From NCBI RefSeq assembly GCF_963665445.1, contig NZ_OY762276.1, forward strand, positions 2,865,501 to 2,929,500: a stretch of DNA of 64,000 nt. The letters run 5' to 3'. The stretch's first letter is position 1, and every line of letters begins with the position of its first letter. The translations under genes and the position numbers were made by a program. Under the pieces are notes generated by a model. It saw only the letters and a program-made list of their open reading frames with translations, ran no database searches and was not told where the DNA came from. This DNA comes from an uncultured Desulfobulbus sp. (lineage in GTDB: Bacteria > Desulfobacterota > Desulfobulbia > Desulfobulbales > Desulfobulbaceae). Positions 1-8,684 of this stretch are shown piece after piece.

Positions 1-641
1 AATCGACCCTGCTGCGGCACATGATCGGCCTCAAACCACCGGCCAGGGGGTCGGTCTGGTATGGGGAAGAGAATTTCTGGGAGCTCGACGACGAGGGGCG
101 GGCCGCCTTGCTGAGGAAGGCGGGTGTCCTCTACCAGTCGGGGGCCCTGTGGAGTTCCATGACCCTCGGAGAAAATGTGGCTCTGCCCCTTCTCCACTAC
201 ACCGATCTCGCGCCCAAGGTCATCGACGAACTGGTCTCCTTCAAGCTCTCCCTGGTGGGCCTGGCCGGATTTGAGGCCTTCTACCCTGCAGAACTTTCCG
301 GCGGCATGCGGAAACGGGCCGCCCTGGCCAGGGCCATTGCCCTGGATCCGGATTTTCTCTTTTTCGATGAACCCTCGGCCGGGCTGGATCCGATCAGCGC
401 CCGCAACCTGGATCAGCTTATCCTGGAGTTACGCGGAAGCCTCGGGGCCACGGTGGTCATTGTGACCCATGAGTTGGCCTCGATCTATGCCATCGGCACC
501 AATTCGGTCTTTCTCGACAGCGAAGCCGGAACCATGCTGGCCACCGGTGATCCCAAAATCCTGCTGCGCGACTGTCAGGACCGGACGGTCGTAAATTTTC
601 TCACCCGGGGAACCGGGAAACGGGAGGTGCGTACGGTTTGA
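1..641 (+). CDS. ABC transporter ATP-binding protein, MlaF-like (5' end outside window)
   Basis: The reading frame is open to the left edge and begins inside the Walker A motif (STLLRHMIGL follows the missing GxxGxGK), so the first 40 or so residues are lost. The ABC signature LSGGMRKRAALARA and Walker B FLFFDEPSAGLDP are intact, followed by the H-loop region VIVTHEL. The LSGGMRKR signature and the MCE-domain gene that follows are typical of MlaF, the ATPase of the phospholipid transporter linking inner and outer membrane. Its stop overlaps the next start by 3 bases (TTGA). The MlaE permease is expected just left of the window; that is inference. Confidence 0.9.
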   Translation, partial: STLLRHMIGLKPPARGSVWYGEENFWELDDEGRAALLRKAGVLYQSGALWSSMTLGENVALPLLHYTDLAPKVIDELVSFKLSLVGLAGFEAFYPAELSGGMRKRAALARAIALDPDFLFFDEPSAGLDPISARNLDQLILELRGSLGATVVIVTHELASIYAIGTNSVFLDSEAGTMLATGDPKILLRDCQDRTVVNFLTRGTGKREVRTV

Positions 642-1639
642 GCAAAAAAGCCAATCCCACCCTGATCGGCGCCTTTGTCCTGGTGGCGCTGGCGATCACC
701 ATCATGGCCATCGTCGTCCTGGGCCAGGTCAAGTTGCGCGATGACCGCTTTCGATGCGTGGCCTATTTCACCGGCTCCCTCTACGGACTTGACGTGGGCG
801 CACCGGTGACCTTTCGCGGGGTCAACATCGGTCGAGTCAGCGCGGTTCGCATCAACTACGACAGAGAACAGAACAACTACCTCATTCCCGTTGCAATCGA
901 CATCGAAAAGGCGACCAACCTCTCGGGCATTCGGGCCGAGCAATGGGACCCAAACACCGTTCGCGCCACCCTGGACCAAATGATCGAAAAAGGGCTCCGC
1001 GCCCAGTTGAAAATCACCAGTTTTCTCACCGGAAAGCTCTACATCGACCTGGCCCTGTATCCGGAACATCCGGCGACCTTTCGTGGCAGCGATCAAAAGG
1101 TCTTCGAGATTCCAACCATGCCTTCCGGTTTGGAACAGATCACGCAAAAGCTTGAAAGCCTTCCCCTTGCGGAGATTCTCAACAAGGCCGCTGTCGCCTT
1201 AGATGGCATCAACAGTCTCCTCAACGCCGAGTCGACCCAAAAAGCCCTCAGTTCGGCGGGGGTCGCCCTGGACCGGCTGAACAGTCTCTTGACCAATGCC
1301 GATAAGGAACTGCCGCAACTCATTGCCGAACTGAAAAAAAGCCTCGCAAAAATTTCCCAGGCAGCGGATTCGGCCGGAAAGCTGCTCGTCAAGGCCGACC
1401 GGGAACTCCCTGCGCTGAAAGGCGAGATCAGTACACTGCTCTCAGGGCTGACCAAAGCCTCCGCCACCCTTGGCAAAACCCTGAGCAACCTGCAGCAGCT
1501 GACCGACCAGGACTCGCGGGTTGTCTATCAGGTGGAAGCCACCCTGCGGGAGGTCGAGCGTGCAGCGGCCTCGGTACGGGAGATTACCGACTATCTCCAA
1601 CAAAATCCCAATGCCCTGGTTTTTGGGCCCAAGGAGTGA
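638..1639 (+). CDS. MCE-domain (MlaD-like) lipid transport protein
   Basis: 333 residues. One N-terminal membrane helix (about 8-30) is followed by an MCE domain (about 35-115, with GLDVGAPVTFRGVNIGRV) and a long C-terminal helical region of repeating leucine-rich segments (about 170-320), as in MlaD/PqiB-type proteins that form periplasmic hexameric rings and tubes for lipid passage. The start is TTG overlapping the upstream stop, preceded by GGGAGGTG at about 622-628. The predicted coiled helices are longer than in E. coli MlaD (about 180 residues), so this is the longer single-MCE type common in this phylum. The gene sits between the ATPase and the lipoprotein gene, with overlaps that imply co-transcription. 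Confidence 0.9.
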   Translation: MSKKANPTLIGAFVLVALAITIMAIVVLGQVKLRDDRFRCVAYFTGSLYGLDVGAPVTFRGVNIGRVSAVRINYDREQNNYLIPVAIDIEKATNLSGIRAEQWDPNTVRATLDQMIEKGLRAQLKITSFLTGKLYIDLALYPEHPATFRGSDQKVFEIPTMPSGLEQITQKLESLPLAEILNKAAVALDGINSLLNAESTQKALSSAGVALDRLNSLLTNADKELPQLIAELKKSLAKISQAADSAGKLLVKADRELPALKGEISTLLSGLTKASATLGKTLSNLQQLTDQDSRVVYQVEATLREVERAAASVREITDYLQQNPNALVFGPKE

Positions 1640-1644
1640 TCGCG

Positions 1645-2265
1645 ATGAACAAGCCCCCCTGCCGACCTGCCCACGCCCTGTTGTTGTTCGCCGCGCTACT
1701 CCTGCTCTCCGGCTGTCTGGCGGCGACCAAGACCGCGACCCTGTACAGCCTGCAGTTGGTCGATCAGCCCCCCCTTGTCCCCCCGCCCCACCTCTCCGGC
1801 ATGGTCCTGGTGATGCCGGTGCAGGTGGCCGCCCATCTGCAGGGCCGGTCCATACTCTTCCAACAGACAAACGGGGAAAGCCGGGCCGCCGCGACCCATC
1901 TCTGGGCAGCCACCCTGGATAAGCAGATCGGTCAGAAGCTCACCAGCCACCTGCAGCATCTGCTGAACAGTGCTGACATTGCACTCTTTCCCGGGCCCCG
2001 CTATGGGGTCAGCCGCTTTCAAGTGGAGATCGAGATCGAGGAGTTCAGCGGCAACGGTCAAACCTTTACCGCCCTGGCCACCTATACCTTGAGCGACCGA
2101 TCGAGCAAGCGCATTCTTGTTCGCAAACGGTTCCAGCAAAATCGTCCCATCGACAAGCCTGGATATTCAGGCTATGTTGCAGCTGCTTCACGAGCTGTTG
2201 CCGATCTCAGCCGGGAGATCGCCGTCAGCATCTCGGCAAAGGTCACGTCCACATCAACACCCTGA
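1645..2265 (+). CDS. ABC-type transport auxiliary lipoprotein (PqiC/YmbA-like)
   Basis: 206 residues. The N-terminus has a signal peptide ending in the lipobox LLSGC, so the mature protein should be a lipid-anchored envelope protein. The body fits the auxiliary lipoprotein family found with MCE transporters (PqiC/YmbA): VLVMPVQVAAHLQGRSILFQ near the start of the domain, and a C-terminal part with VADLSREIA. I prefer ATG 1645, which has AAGGAG at 1631-1636. A GTG at 1636 overlaps the stop of the MCE gene but would sit on the ribosome site. Its likely partner is the MCE protein just upstream. Confidence 0.82.
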   Translation: MNKPPCRPAHALLLFAALLLLSGCLAATKTATLYSLQLVDQPPLVPPPHLSGMVLVMPVQVAAHLQGRSILFQQTNGESRAAATHLWAATLDKQIGQKLTSHLQHLLNSADIALFPGPRYGVSRFQVEIEIEEFSGNGQTFTALATYTLSDRSSKRILVRKRFQQNRPIDKPGYSGYVAAASRAVADLSREIAVSISAKVTSTSTP

Positions 2266-2272
2266 ATATGCC

Positions 2273-2758
2273 ATGACAACATATCGCGCGCTTTGCTCCT
2301 TTCTGCTGGTGCTTGCCCTTGCCCAGGCAAGTTCGGCTGCCCAGGCACTCTCAAAATGGCTCAACCAGACCCTCTATGTGCCTATCTATTCGCATATTTA
2401 CGCCGACGAACGCTACCGCGACACCCCCTTCCAGCTCACCGCCACCCTGAGCATCCGCAACACGGATCCGGACAATCCGCTGACCCTGACCAGTGTCCGC
2501 TACTATGATTCCCAGGGGAAACTGCTGCAGCAGTACCTGGACAAACCCACCTCCATCGCCCCCCTGAGTTCGATCCGTTTCATTGTTCCGGAATCCGAAT
2601 CCAAGGGCGGGTCCGGGGCGAAATTCCTGGTGGACTGGGAGGCGAAGACAGCGGTGATCGAACCGATCGTCGAATCGGTCATGATCGGCACCAAGATGCA
2701 GCAGGGCATCTCCTTCATCTCCACCGGCAGGGTCATCAAAGGCACCCCGGGACGCTGA
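2273..2758 (+). CDS. DUF3124 exported protein
   Basis: 161 residues from ATG 2273. It has a signal peptide (LCSFLLVLALAQASSAAQA) and one domain resembling DUF3124, with YVPIYSHIYADERYRDTPFQLTATLSIRNTD near the start and a C-terminal GISFISTGRVIKG. The function of DUF3124 is not known. It lies 7 bases after the lipoprotein stop, so it probably belongs to the same transcript. A longer frame opens upstream at 2117 but that part overlaps the lipoprotein gene in another frame and lacks a signal peptide, so I reject that start. Confidence 0.78.
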   Translation: MTTYRALCSFLLVLALAQASSAAQALSKWLNQTLYVPIYSHIYADERYRDTPFQLTATLSIRNTDPDNPLTLTSVRYYDSQGKLLQQYLDKPTSIAPLSSIRFIVPESESKGGSGAKFLVDWEAKTAVIEPIVESVMIGTKMQQGISFISTGRVIKGTPGR

Positions 2759-2794
2759 GAATCACACCGGTTTTTTTTTGGGGAAATCGACATC

Positions 2795-3607
2795 ATGACT
2801 CGCCTTTTCTGCCTTCTCCTCACCGTCTGCCTCGCCCTCACCCTGGCCGGGTGCCATGCGTTCCGATCCAAGGGGCTGTTCCACCCCCTCGTTTCGGTGA
2901 AGCCGCTCAAGGTGGGCATAGCCACCGATTATCCGCCGTTGATTATGAAAAAAAACGGCCAGACCACGGGGCTTGAACTCGAGTTCGCCCGTGGACTGGC
3001 CCAGTCGCTCGATCGCCCCTTGGAATTGGTGGAACTGCCCAGGGAGCAGCTGGCCGCAGCCCTGTTGGCCAAGAAGATCGATATCATCATGGCGGGAATG
3101 CGGGTGGCTGACGCCCACCAACAGAAATTGAGCGCCACCGATCCCTATCTCATCTCAGGACAGGTGGTCCTGCTACGGCTGGACGATTTCAAGCAGTTCG
3201 GTCGTGGAGCGCGCAACCTGAGCATGGCCGGCCTCCGTCTGGGGGTGGTGGCGGGAAGCCCAGGGGACGTTCTGATCAAGAACCTGGGGGGCAAGGGGAC
3301 GGTCAGCCGCTATCCCTCGGGAGTGGCCGGATTACGGGCGCTGATCATGGACAAGATCGATGTGTTTGTCCACGACCTGCCGGCCAACGACTATTTCGCG
3401 GCCCGATTTGTCGAACAGGGCCTGACCCCGGGCGTCACCCTCTTGACCCGGGAGCCCCTGGCCTGGGCCGTCCGCCCGGATGATGCCGAGTTGCGGCAGG
3501 CGGCCAACCACTACCTTGCCCAGTTGCAACACAACGGCACACTCGAACGCATGCTCACCCGGACCATTCCCTTTTATCGCAACACCGCCTACAGCCCCAA
3601 CCCATGA
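2795..3607 (+). CDS. Solute-binding lipoprotein, SBP_bac_3 family
   Basis: 270 residues. The signal peptide ends in a lipobox (LTLAGC). The body matches the family 3 periplasmic binding fold that binds amino acids and similar small polar ligands: KVGIATDYPPLIM at the start, GLELEFARGLAQ, the segment DIIMAGMRVADAHQQKLSATDPY and later KIDVFVHDLPANDY. No permease gene lies beside it, so it may be an orphan receptor or feed a transporter encoded elsewhere. It starts 36 bases after the DUF3124 gene, and its stop overlaps the next start as ATGA. Confidence 0.85.
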   Translation: MTRLFCLLLTVCLALTLAGCHAFRSKGLFHPLVSVKPLKVGIATDYPPLIMKKNGQTTGLELEFARGLAQSLDRPLELVELPREQLAAALLAKKIDIIMAGMRVADAHQQKLSATDPYLISGQVVLLRLDDFKQFGRGARNLSMAGLRLGVVAGSPGDVLIKNLGGKGTVSRYPSGVAGLRALIMDKIDVFVHDLPANDYFAARFVEQGLTPGVTLLTREPLAWAVRPDDAELRQAANHYLAQLQHNGTLERMLTRTIPFYRNTAYSPNP

Positions 3608-4101
3608 CCCGCTCCATGGGCAGACTCTGCAGCAAAATCCTGCCTGTGGCTGCGGCCGTCCTGATCTCCTGTGGTTCGGCGCAGGCTGGCGATCCAGGCC
3701 GGCATGCGGATTCATGCGACTTTCTTGCCGGCAGCTATACGGTTGTGGGGAAGGAGCTCGACAGCGAGCGCACCTATCTCGGCCGGGTGGTCTTGCGACG
3801 GCAGGGGGAATGCCTCCAGGTGGAACGCTGGATCGGCGGGGAGCGGCTGCAGGGAACGGCAACCATTGAACATGCCCTGGGGTCGGACGCAGCCGATGTC
3901 CTGCGGGTTCGCTTTGTCCGCGAGGGAAAACACTACGAGATCACCTACCTCTGGCGCAGTGATCTCGACAACTACGCCCGTCTCTCAGGCTACCTCTACC
4001 AGCCGGGAATCCGCACCGAGACCCCGGGGATGGAAGTGTTGTTCATCGACCGCTTACAGTCCGCTCATCCCCGGCCATCCAGCCGCACCAGGGCCCGGTA
4101 G
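3604..4101 (+). CDS. Small exported protein, function unknown
   Basis: 165 residues. An N-terminal signal peptide (about residues 1-28, ending near AQA) precedes a compact domain of about 130 residues with two cysteines close to its start (DSCDFLAGSYTVVGKE) and a beta-rich pattern. I recognise no family. The start ATG overlaps the stop of the binding-protein gene (ATGA), which argues for translational coupling and a shared envelope role. Its last 12 codons overlap the 3' end of the convergent ABC exporter gene on the other strand (4065-4101). Confidence 0.7.
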   Translation: MTRSMGRLCSKILPVAAAVLISCGSAQAGDPGRHADSCDFLAGSYTVVGKELDSERTYLGRVVLRRQGECLQVERWIGGERLQGTATIEHALGSDAADVLRVRFVREGKHYEITYLWRSDLDNYARLSGYLYQPGIRTETPGMEVLFIDRLQSAHPRPSSRTRAR

Positions 4102-5867
4102 AGGGACTCCCGAGCCATGAGCTCCTCATGGGTTCCCTGCTCGACGATGCGGCCGTGGTCCATGACCACGATCCGGTCCGCCCTCCGGATGGTGGAGAGA
4201 CGGTGGGCGATCACCAGCGAGGTCCGCCCCTGAAAACCGGCGGCAATGGCCTGTTCCAGCATGTTCTCCGATTCGGTATCGATCGAGGCCGTGGCCTCAT
4301 CAAGCACCAGGATGGCCGGATTGCGGTACAGCGCGCGCACAAAGGAGAGCAGCTGCTTTTCGCCCAGGCTGAGATTGAGCGCGCCCTCGCCGATACGGGT
4401 ATCGAGCCCCTGGGGCAGACGATCGATGAAGGATTGCAGGCCGGTTTGACTGAGAATGTCCTCCAGTCGCCTGTGGTCGTCGGGCTGATCGAGGATGATA
4501 TTGGCCCGGACCGTATCCGGAAGGATAAAAATATCCTGCATGATGATGCCGACCCGCCTTCGCAACTGGGCAAGCGGCAGTCGGCGGACATCCACGCCAT
4601 CCACCAGCACCGCTCCCCTGAGCGGATCATAGAAGCGCACCAAGAGAGAAATGAGGGTGGACTTGCCGGCACCGGTAGAGCCGACCAGGGCGACGGTTTC
4701 CCCCGCTGCTATGGACAGGTCGATCCCCGAGAGAATCGGCTGGCCCTCCTCGTAGGCAAAATCAATCCCCTGAAATTCGATTCTTCCCTGATTTTCACCG
4801 GTAACAGGTGGTGCCAGCGTTTCATCAACTAGAGGACGGATGGTCGAATTGGTATCCAGGGTCTGAAAGATGCGCTCAGCCGAGGCCATGGCCGACTGGA
4901 CAACGGAATATTTCTGCGAAAGCTCCCGCAGCGGCTGAAAAAACAGGCGCATGTAGGAGATAAAGGCGGCCAGCTCGCCAATGGTGAGATGCGCCCGGAG
5001 GACCTCGCCGCCGCCGTACCAGACGATCAACGCCACCGCCACCGAGCTCATCAGCTCGATCAACGGCATAAAGGCGCCAAAGACCTTGATCTGGCCAAAG
5101 GAGCGCAGCATGTATTCGCGGCTGAGATTTCCATGGGCGGTGCTGCTGCGATCTTGGGCACCAAAGCTCTGGATCACGGCGACTGCGGCGAGCGATTCGG
5201 CCAGGAAGCTGTTGAGCTTGGCCAGTTGGGCACGGATAGCCCGAAATTTCTCCCGGGCGAAGCGGGAGAAAACCACGGTGAGCACCACGGCCAGCGGAAT
5301 AAAGACGGTCATCACCAGAGCCAGGTGCCAGTTCATCACAAAGAGAAACCAGAAGATCCCCACCAGCTTGAGCCCGTCGTTGAAGAGGGTCACCATCACC
5401 GAGGTGAACATCTCGTGCATGTTCTGGATATCGTTGGTCAACCTGGTGACCAATCGTCCGGCGGGCTGATTGTGGAAGTAGCCCAAATCAAGGGCCAGCA
5501 GATGGCCGAAGAGGTCCTGCCGCAGACGGTGCATGATCGATTGGCCAATCCATTCCAAGACCACCACCTGGAGAAAGGTGATCAGGAAGACCAGCCCCAC
5601 CAGCAGCCCGTACCAGAAGGCCACCTTGCCCAGACCGGCGATGCGTACGGCATCGGCGAGATCGGGATTGACGATATACTGGTCAATCCCCATCTGCATC
5701 AGACGGGGCAACCCCAGGGAAGCCACTGTGACCATCAGCGACAACACCACCGCCCCGACCAACGCCAGGCTATGGTTGCGGCAGTACTGCAGCACCCGCC
5801 GCCACAGGCGGAGATCCCCTATGGACCGGTTTTGCCCCTCTTCCGTGTAGCCGAAATTATGCATCAT
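4065..5867 (-). CDS. ABC exporter half-transporter, MdlB-like subunit
   Basis: 600 residues: six-helix exporter domain (about 20-310) fused to an ATPase domain (about 350-595). Walker A is GSTGAGKST and Walker B is ILVLDEATASID with the catalytic Glu present. The signature is degenerate, LSLGEKQLLSFVRAL instead of LSGGQ. This is the pattern of the MdlB half of MdlA/MdlB heterodimers, which use one good catalytic site. The start is ATG 5867 with GGAG ten bases upstream, inside the end of the partner gene; a longer frame to 5987 runs into that gene. The substrate is unknown; lipids or drugs are usual for the family. Confidence 0.88.
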   Translation of the reverse strand: MMHNFGYTEEGQNRSIGDLRLWRRVLQYCRNHSLALVGAVVLSLMVTVASLGLPRLMQMGIDQYIVNPDLADAVRIAGLGKVAFWYGLLVGLVFLITFLQVVVLEWIGQSIMHRLRQDLFGHLLALDLGYFHNQPAGRLVTRLTNDIQNMHEMFTSVMVTLFNDGLKLVGIFWFLFVMNWHLALVMTVFIPLAVVLTVVFSRFAREKFRAIRAQLAKLNSFLAESLAAVAVIQSFGAQDRSSTAHGNLSREYMLRSFGQIKVFGAFMPLIELMSSVAVALIVWYGGGEVLRAHLTIGELAAFISYMRLFFQPLRELSQKYSVVQSAMASAERIFQTLDTNSTIRPLVDETLAPPVTGENQGRIEFQGIDFAYEEGQPILSGIDLSIAAGETVALVGSTGAGKSTLISLLVRFYDPLRGAVLVDGVDVRRLPLAQLRRRVGIIMQDIFILPDTVRANIILDQPDDHRRLEDILSQTGLQSFIDRLPQGLDTRIGEGALNLSLGEKQLLSFVRALYRNPAILVLDEATASIDTESENMLEQAIAAGFQGRTSLVIAHRLSTIRRADRIVVMDHGRIVEQGTHEELMARESLYRALVRLDGRG

Positions 5868-7647
5868 TGCGCTGCTTCTCCACCATGATGCGGTAAAAAG
5901 GATGGGCCAACAACTCCTCGTGCCGCCCCTCATCGACGATCCGCCCCTCATCGAGGAGGACGATTCGATCGGCGTGGCGCAGTACATTCACCCGGTGCGA
6001 AATCAGCAGCACCGATTTGCCCGCCAGACGGTTGAGGATCCCCTTGAGCACCTGCCGCTCGGTCTCGACATCGATCGCAGACAGGGCATCGTCGATAATC
6101 AAAAACGGCCGGTCGCAGAGCAGGGCCCGGGCGAGTGCCAAGCGCTGCCGCTGCCCGCCGGAGAGCTTGACCCCGCGCTCGCCGATCATCGATCGGTACC
6201 CCTGGGAAAAGCTGCGGATATCACTGTCGATGGCCGCTGCCCGGGCGGCTGCCTCGATCTCTGCCATGCTCGCTCCTGGCCGGCCAAAGGCGATATTGGC
6301 GGCAACGGTATCGGCAAAGACCACCGGTTCCTGCCCCACATAGGCTATCAGATCGCGAATATCGGCCTGGGAGAGACGATTGACGTCCGTGTCCTGCAAA
6401 AAGAGCATGCCGTCGTCCACCGGATACATCCGCAGCAACAGTTTGCACAGGGTCGACTTGCCCGAGCCGGTGCGCCCGGTCATTCCCACCAGCCCGGGAC
6501 CGATCCGCAGGTCGATCGACTCCAGAGCGTTATGCTTCGCCCCCGTATAGCGGAAACTGAGATGACGGCAGTCGTAGGTGAACAGCCCGCCCCTGGGCAG
6601 GGATTGGGTCGGGCCGACGCTGACCACCGGCTGCTGATCGAGTACCCGGTGGATACGACGGAGGCTGGTGATGCCGCGCTGAAACAGATTGGCGACCCAG
6701 CCGACGGCCATCATCGGCCAGATGAGCATGTAGAGATAGCTGATAAAGGCAACAAAGGAACCGATGCTTATCGTGTCCCTGATCACCAGAATCCCCCCGT
6801 AGTAGAGGAGAAGGAGCATCCCCACGTTGCCCACCAGGGTGGCAATGGGAAAGAGCAACCCCTGGATGGCGGCGACCTTGAGGTTGCTGCGGACATACTC
6901 CGCGCCAAGACGGCTGAAGCGCCCCTCCTGGAATCGCTCCAGGGTATAGGCCTTTATCAGGCGTACGCTCACCAGGGTGGCACGGGCAAACTCGGTGAGC
7001 AGGGAAAACTGCTCCTGCACCAGGTTGAACCGGTGGTGCAGCCGACCGGAGAGGATGCGGGTGCAGACGATGAGCACCGGCATGGGCAACAGGGCAATGA
7101 GCGTCAGTTTGACGCTAATGAACATCATGAAGCCCAGGGCGGCCGAGGACATCACCAGGGCATCCACCAGGGCGACCAGCCCCATGCCGCAGGCCATCTG
7201 CACCGTGGTCAGGTCGTTGCTGGCATGGGCCATGAGATCGCCAATGGTCCACCGCTCAAAAAAGGGTTGATCCATGCGCAGGATATGATCAAAGAGCCGG
7301 TCGCGCAGCATTTTCTCAAGAATGCGCGAAAAACCGATGATCAGATACCGCCAGGAAAAGCGGAGCAGCGCCACCAGCACCGCAATCAGACAGATCGAGA
7401 CGCTCAACCGCAGCAGGAAACCGGGGCTCGCCGCCTGGGCGGTGAGAGAATCCACCGCTGTCTTGACAAATCGGGGAATAATCAGCTGGAGGAAATCAAC
7501 CACAACCAGGGCGATAAACCCGCCCGCAAGACGCGGCCAATGACGGCGGAATGCCGGAGCGATGAGACCGAGAAGGGTTGTGATCGAGGCCTGTTGTTCC
7601 TGGGTTTGCTGTTGGGTGCGATCTTGGTGCAAAAGAGGGTCCCTCAT
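5857..7647 (-). CDS. ABC exporter half-transporter, MdlA-like subunit
   Basis: 596 residues with a fused exporter membrane domain (about 25-320) and an ATPase domain (about 345-590). Walker A is GRTGSGKST and the signature LSGGQRQRLALARAL is canonical. In Walker B (FLIIDDALSAID) the catalytic Glu is replaced by Asp. That is the mirror image of the downstream gene, so the pair should form an asymmetric heterodimer like MdlAB/LmrCD. The start codon overlaps the stop of the J-domain gene (ATGA), and its own end overlaps the partner start by 11 bases, which supports co-translation. Confidence 0.88.
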   Translation of the reverse strand: MRDPLLHQDRTQQQTQEQQASITTLLGLIAPAFRRHWPRLAGGFIALVVVDFLQLIIPRFVKTAVDSLTAQAASPGFLLRLSVSICLIAVLVALLRFSWRYLIIGFSRILEKMLRDRLFDHILRMDQPFFERWTIGDLMAHASNDLTTVQMACGMGLVALVDALVMSSAALGFMMFISVKLTLIALLPMPVLIVCTRILSGRLHHRFNLVQEQFSLLTEFARATLVSVRLIKAYTLERFQEGRFSRLGAEYVRSNLKVAAIQGLLFPIATLVGNVGMLLLLYYGGILVIRDTISIGSFVAFISYLYMLIWPMMAVGWVANLFQRGITSLRRIHRVLDQQPVVSVGPTQSLPRGGLFTYDCRHLSFRYTGAKHNALESIDLRIGPGLVGMTGRTGSGKSTLCKLLLRMYPVDDGMLFLQDTDVNRLSQADIRDLIAYVGQEPVVFADTVAANIAFGRPGASMAEIEAAARAAAIDSDIRSFSQGYRSMIGERGVKLSGGQRQRLALARALLCDRPFLIIDDALSAIDVETERQVLKGILNRLAGKSVLLISHRVNVLRHADRIVLLDEGRIVDEGRHEELLAHPFYRIMVEKQRNDA

Positions 7648-8657
7648 TGCAGGGAGGGCAGCAGCTCTTCATAGGCTGCCGTCAGGCGGATAAACTGCTC
7701 GGTATCGCCGCCCTTGTCCGGATGCAGTTCCAGTGCCTTCTGACGATAGAGCCGGGTGAGATCGCGCTTGCGCATGGAGGTGAGCTGGACGGGGCTCAGG
7801 CCAAAGATGGCAAAGGCCTGGCTGCGCGTCACCTGCTCGCTTGGCGTGAACTGGGATCGACGAAAGCGGCGCGACCGGCCCGATCGGGCGAATCGGTCCC
7901 AGGCGGGCGTCTGCTCCGGTACGCCGTCAAAGTACATGATCAGATAGCGGATCAAGGAAGGTTGCAGCCCCAAGTGGGCGGGATAGCCCTGCCAGAAGGC
8001 CGCATCGGCGGCCAGGCGGCAGATCTCGGCAAGAAAGATCTGGTCCAACCGGTCCGGGTTGAGGGCATGCGGCATGGTCCGGGCATAGCTCTCCGAAAAA
8101 AAACGCGCGAGATCAAAGGTAGTGAAGAGGTAACTCTGGTACTCCCGGGGCTGGAGCACCAGTTCCTGCTGCATGATCATCTGCTCGATTTCATCGCGGG
8201 ATTTATCAAGCAGGCTGGTGTAGAGGGCTGCGCCCTTATCGCCTGTGTCGGTGGCGGCAGCGGACCGGCCAAGACGAAGAAAATGGAGGCGGCGACGATC
8301 CAGGGCCTGGGTCTCTTCAAGTGCCCGCCGCCGCAGTTCCTGGTCGGCCGGACGCCAGTTGCGATACCTGTTGCGGCTGCGAAAGGGTTGCAGACGATGC
8401 TTGATGTAGGGGTCGAGAAAGGGGAAAAAGATCTCTTCGAGCTCCGCGTCGTTGATCTCCACTCCCAAAGACTGGAGATGGCTGAGGAATTTTTCGTCGA
8501 TATGACAGGAGGCCTCGTCGTCATAGATGAAGATCCTCCCGGGATCACTGCCGAGATCGGCAAGGTCACGGGAAAACAGGACACCGCCCTCGCGGTAGGT
8601 TTCGCGAAGAACAAAGCTCTGTTGCCGGGGGCCGGTTTCCTTACGGGCTAAATACAT
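7644..8657 (-). CDS. J-domain protein with C-terminal DnaJ domain
   Basis: 337 residues. The J domain is at the extreme C-terminus (about 270-337), with the HPD motif in LYRQKALELHPDKGG, which stimulates DnaK ATPase activity. The first 260 residues are a helical, charged region with no family I recognise (it includes QPREYQSYLFTTFDLARFFSE). There is no membrane segment. It ends four bases into the MdlA-like gene, so it may be a co-chaperone made together with that exporter. Placement of the J domain at the C-terminus is unusual compared with DnaJ itself. Confidence 0.82.
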   Translation of the reverse strand: MYLARKETGPRQQSFVLRETYREGGVLFSRDLADLGSDPGRIFIYDDEASCHIDEKFLSHLQSLGVEINDAELEEIFFPFLDPYIKHRLQPFRSRNRYRNWRPADQELRRRALEETQALDRRRLHFLRLGRSAAATDTGDKGAALYTSLLDKSRDEIEQMIMQQELVLQPREYQSYLFTTFDLARFFSESYARTMPHALNPDRLDQIFLAEICRLAADAAFWQGYPAHLGLQPSLIRYLIMYFDGVPEQTPAWDRFARSGRSRRFRRSQFTPSEQVTRSQAFAIFGLSPVQLTSMRKRDLTRLYRQKALELHPDKGGDTEQFIRLTAAYEELLPSLQ

Positions 8658-8684
8658 GGGGCAATAGGGTTCTCAGCCCAGCCT

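Noticed and set aside
5902..7674. 590-codon plus-strand frame opposite the MdlA-like gene
   Set aside because: It is the shadow of a gene with clear ABC exporter motifs; the translation is rich in His, Gln and Asp as expected for antisense.
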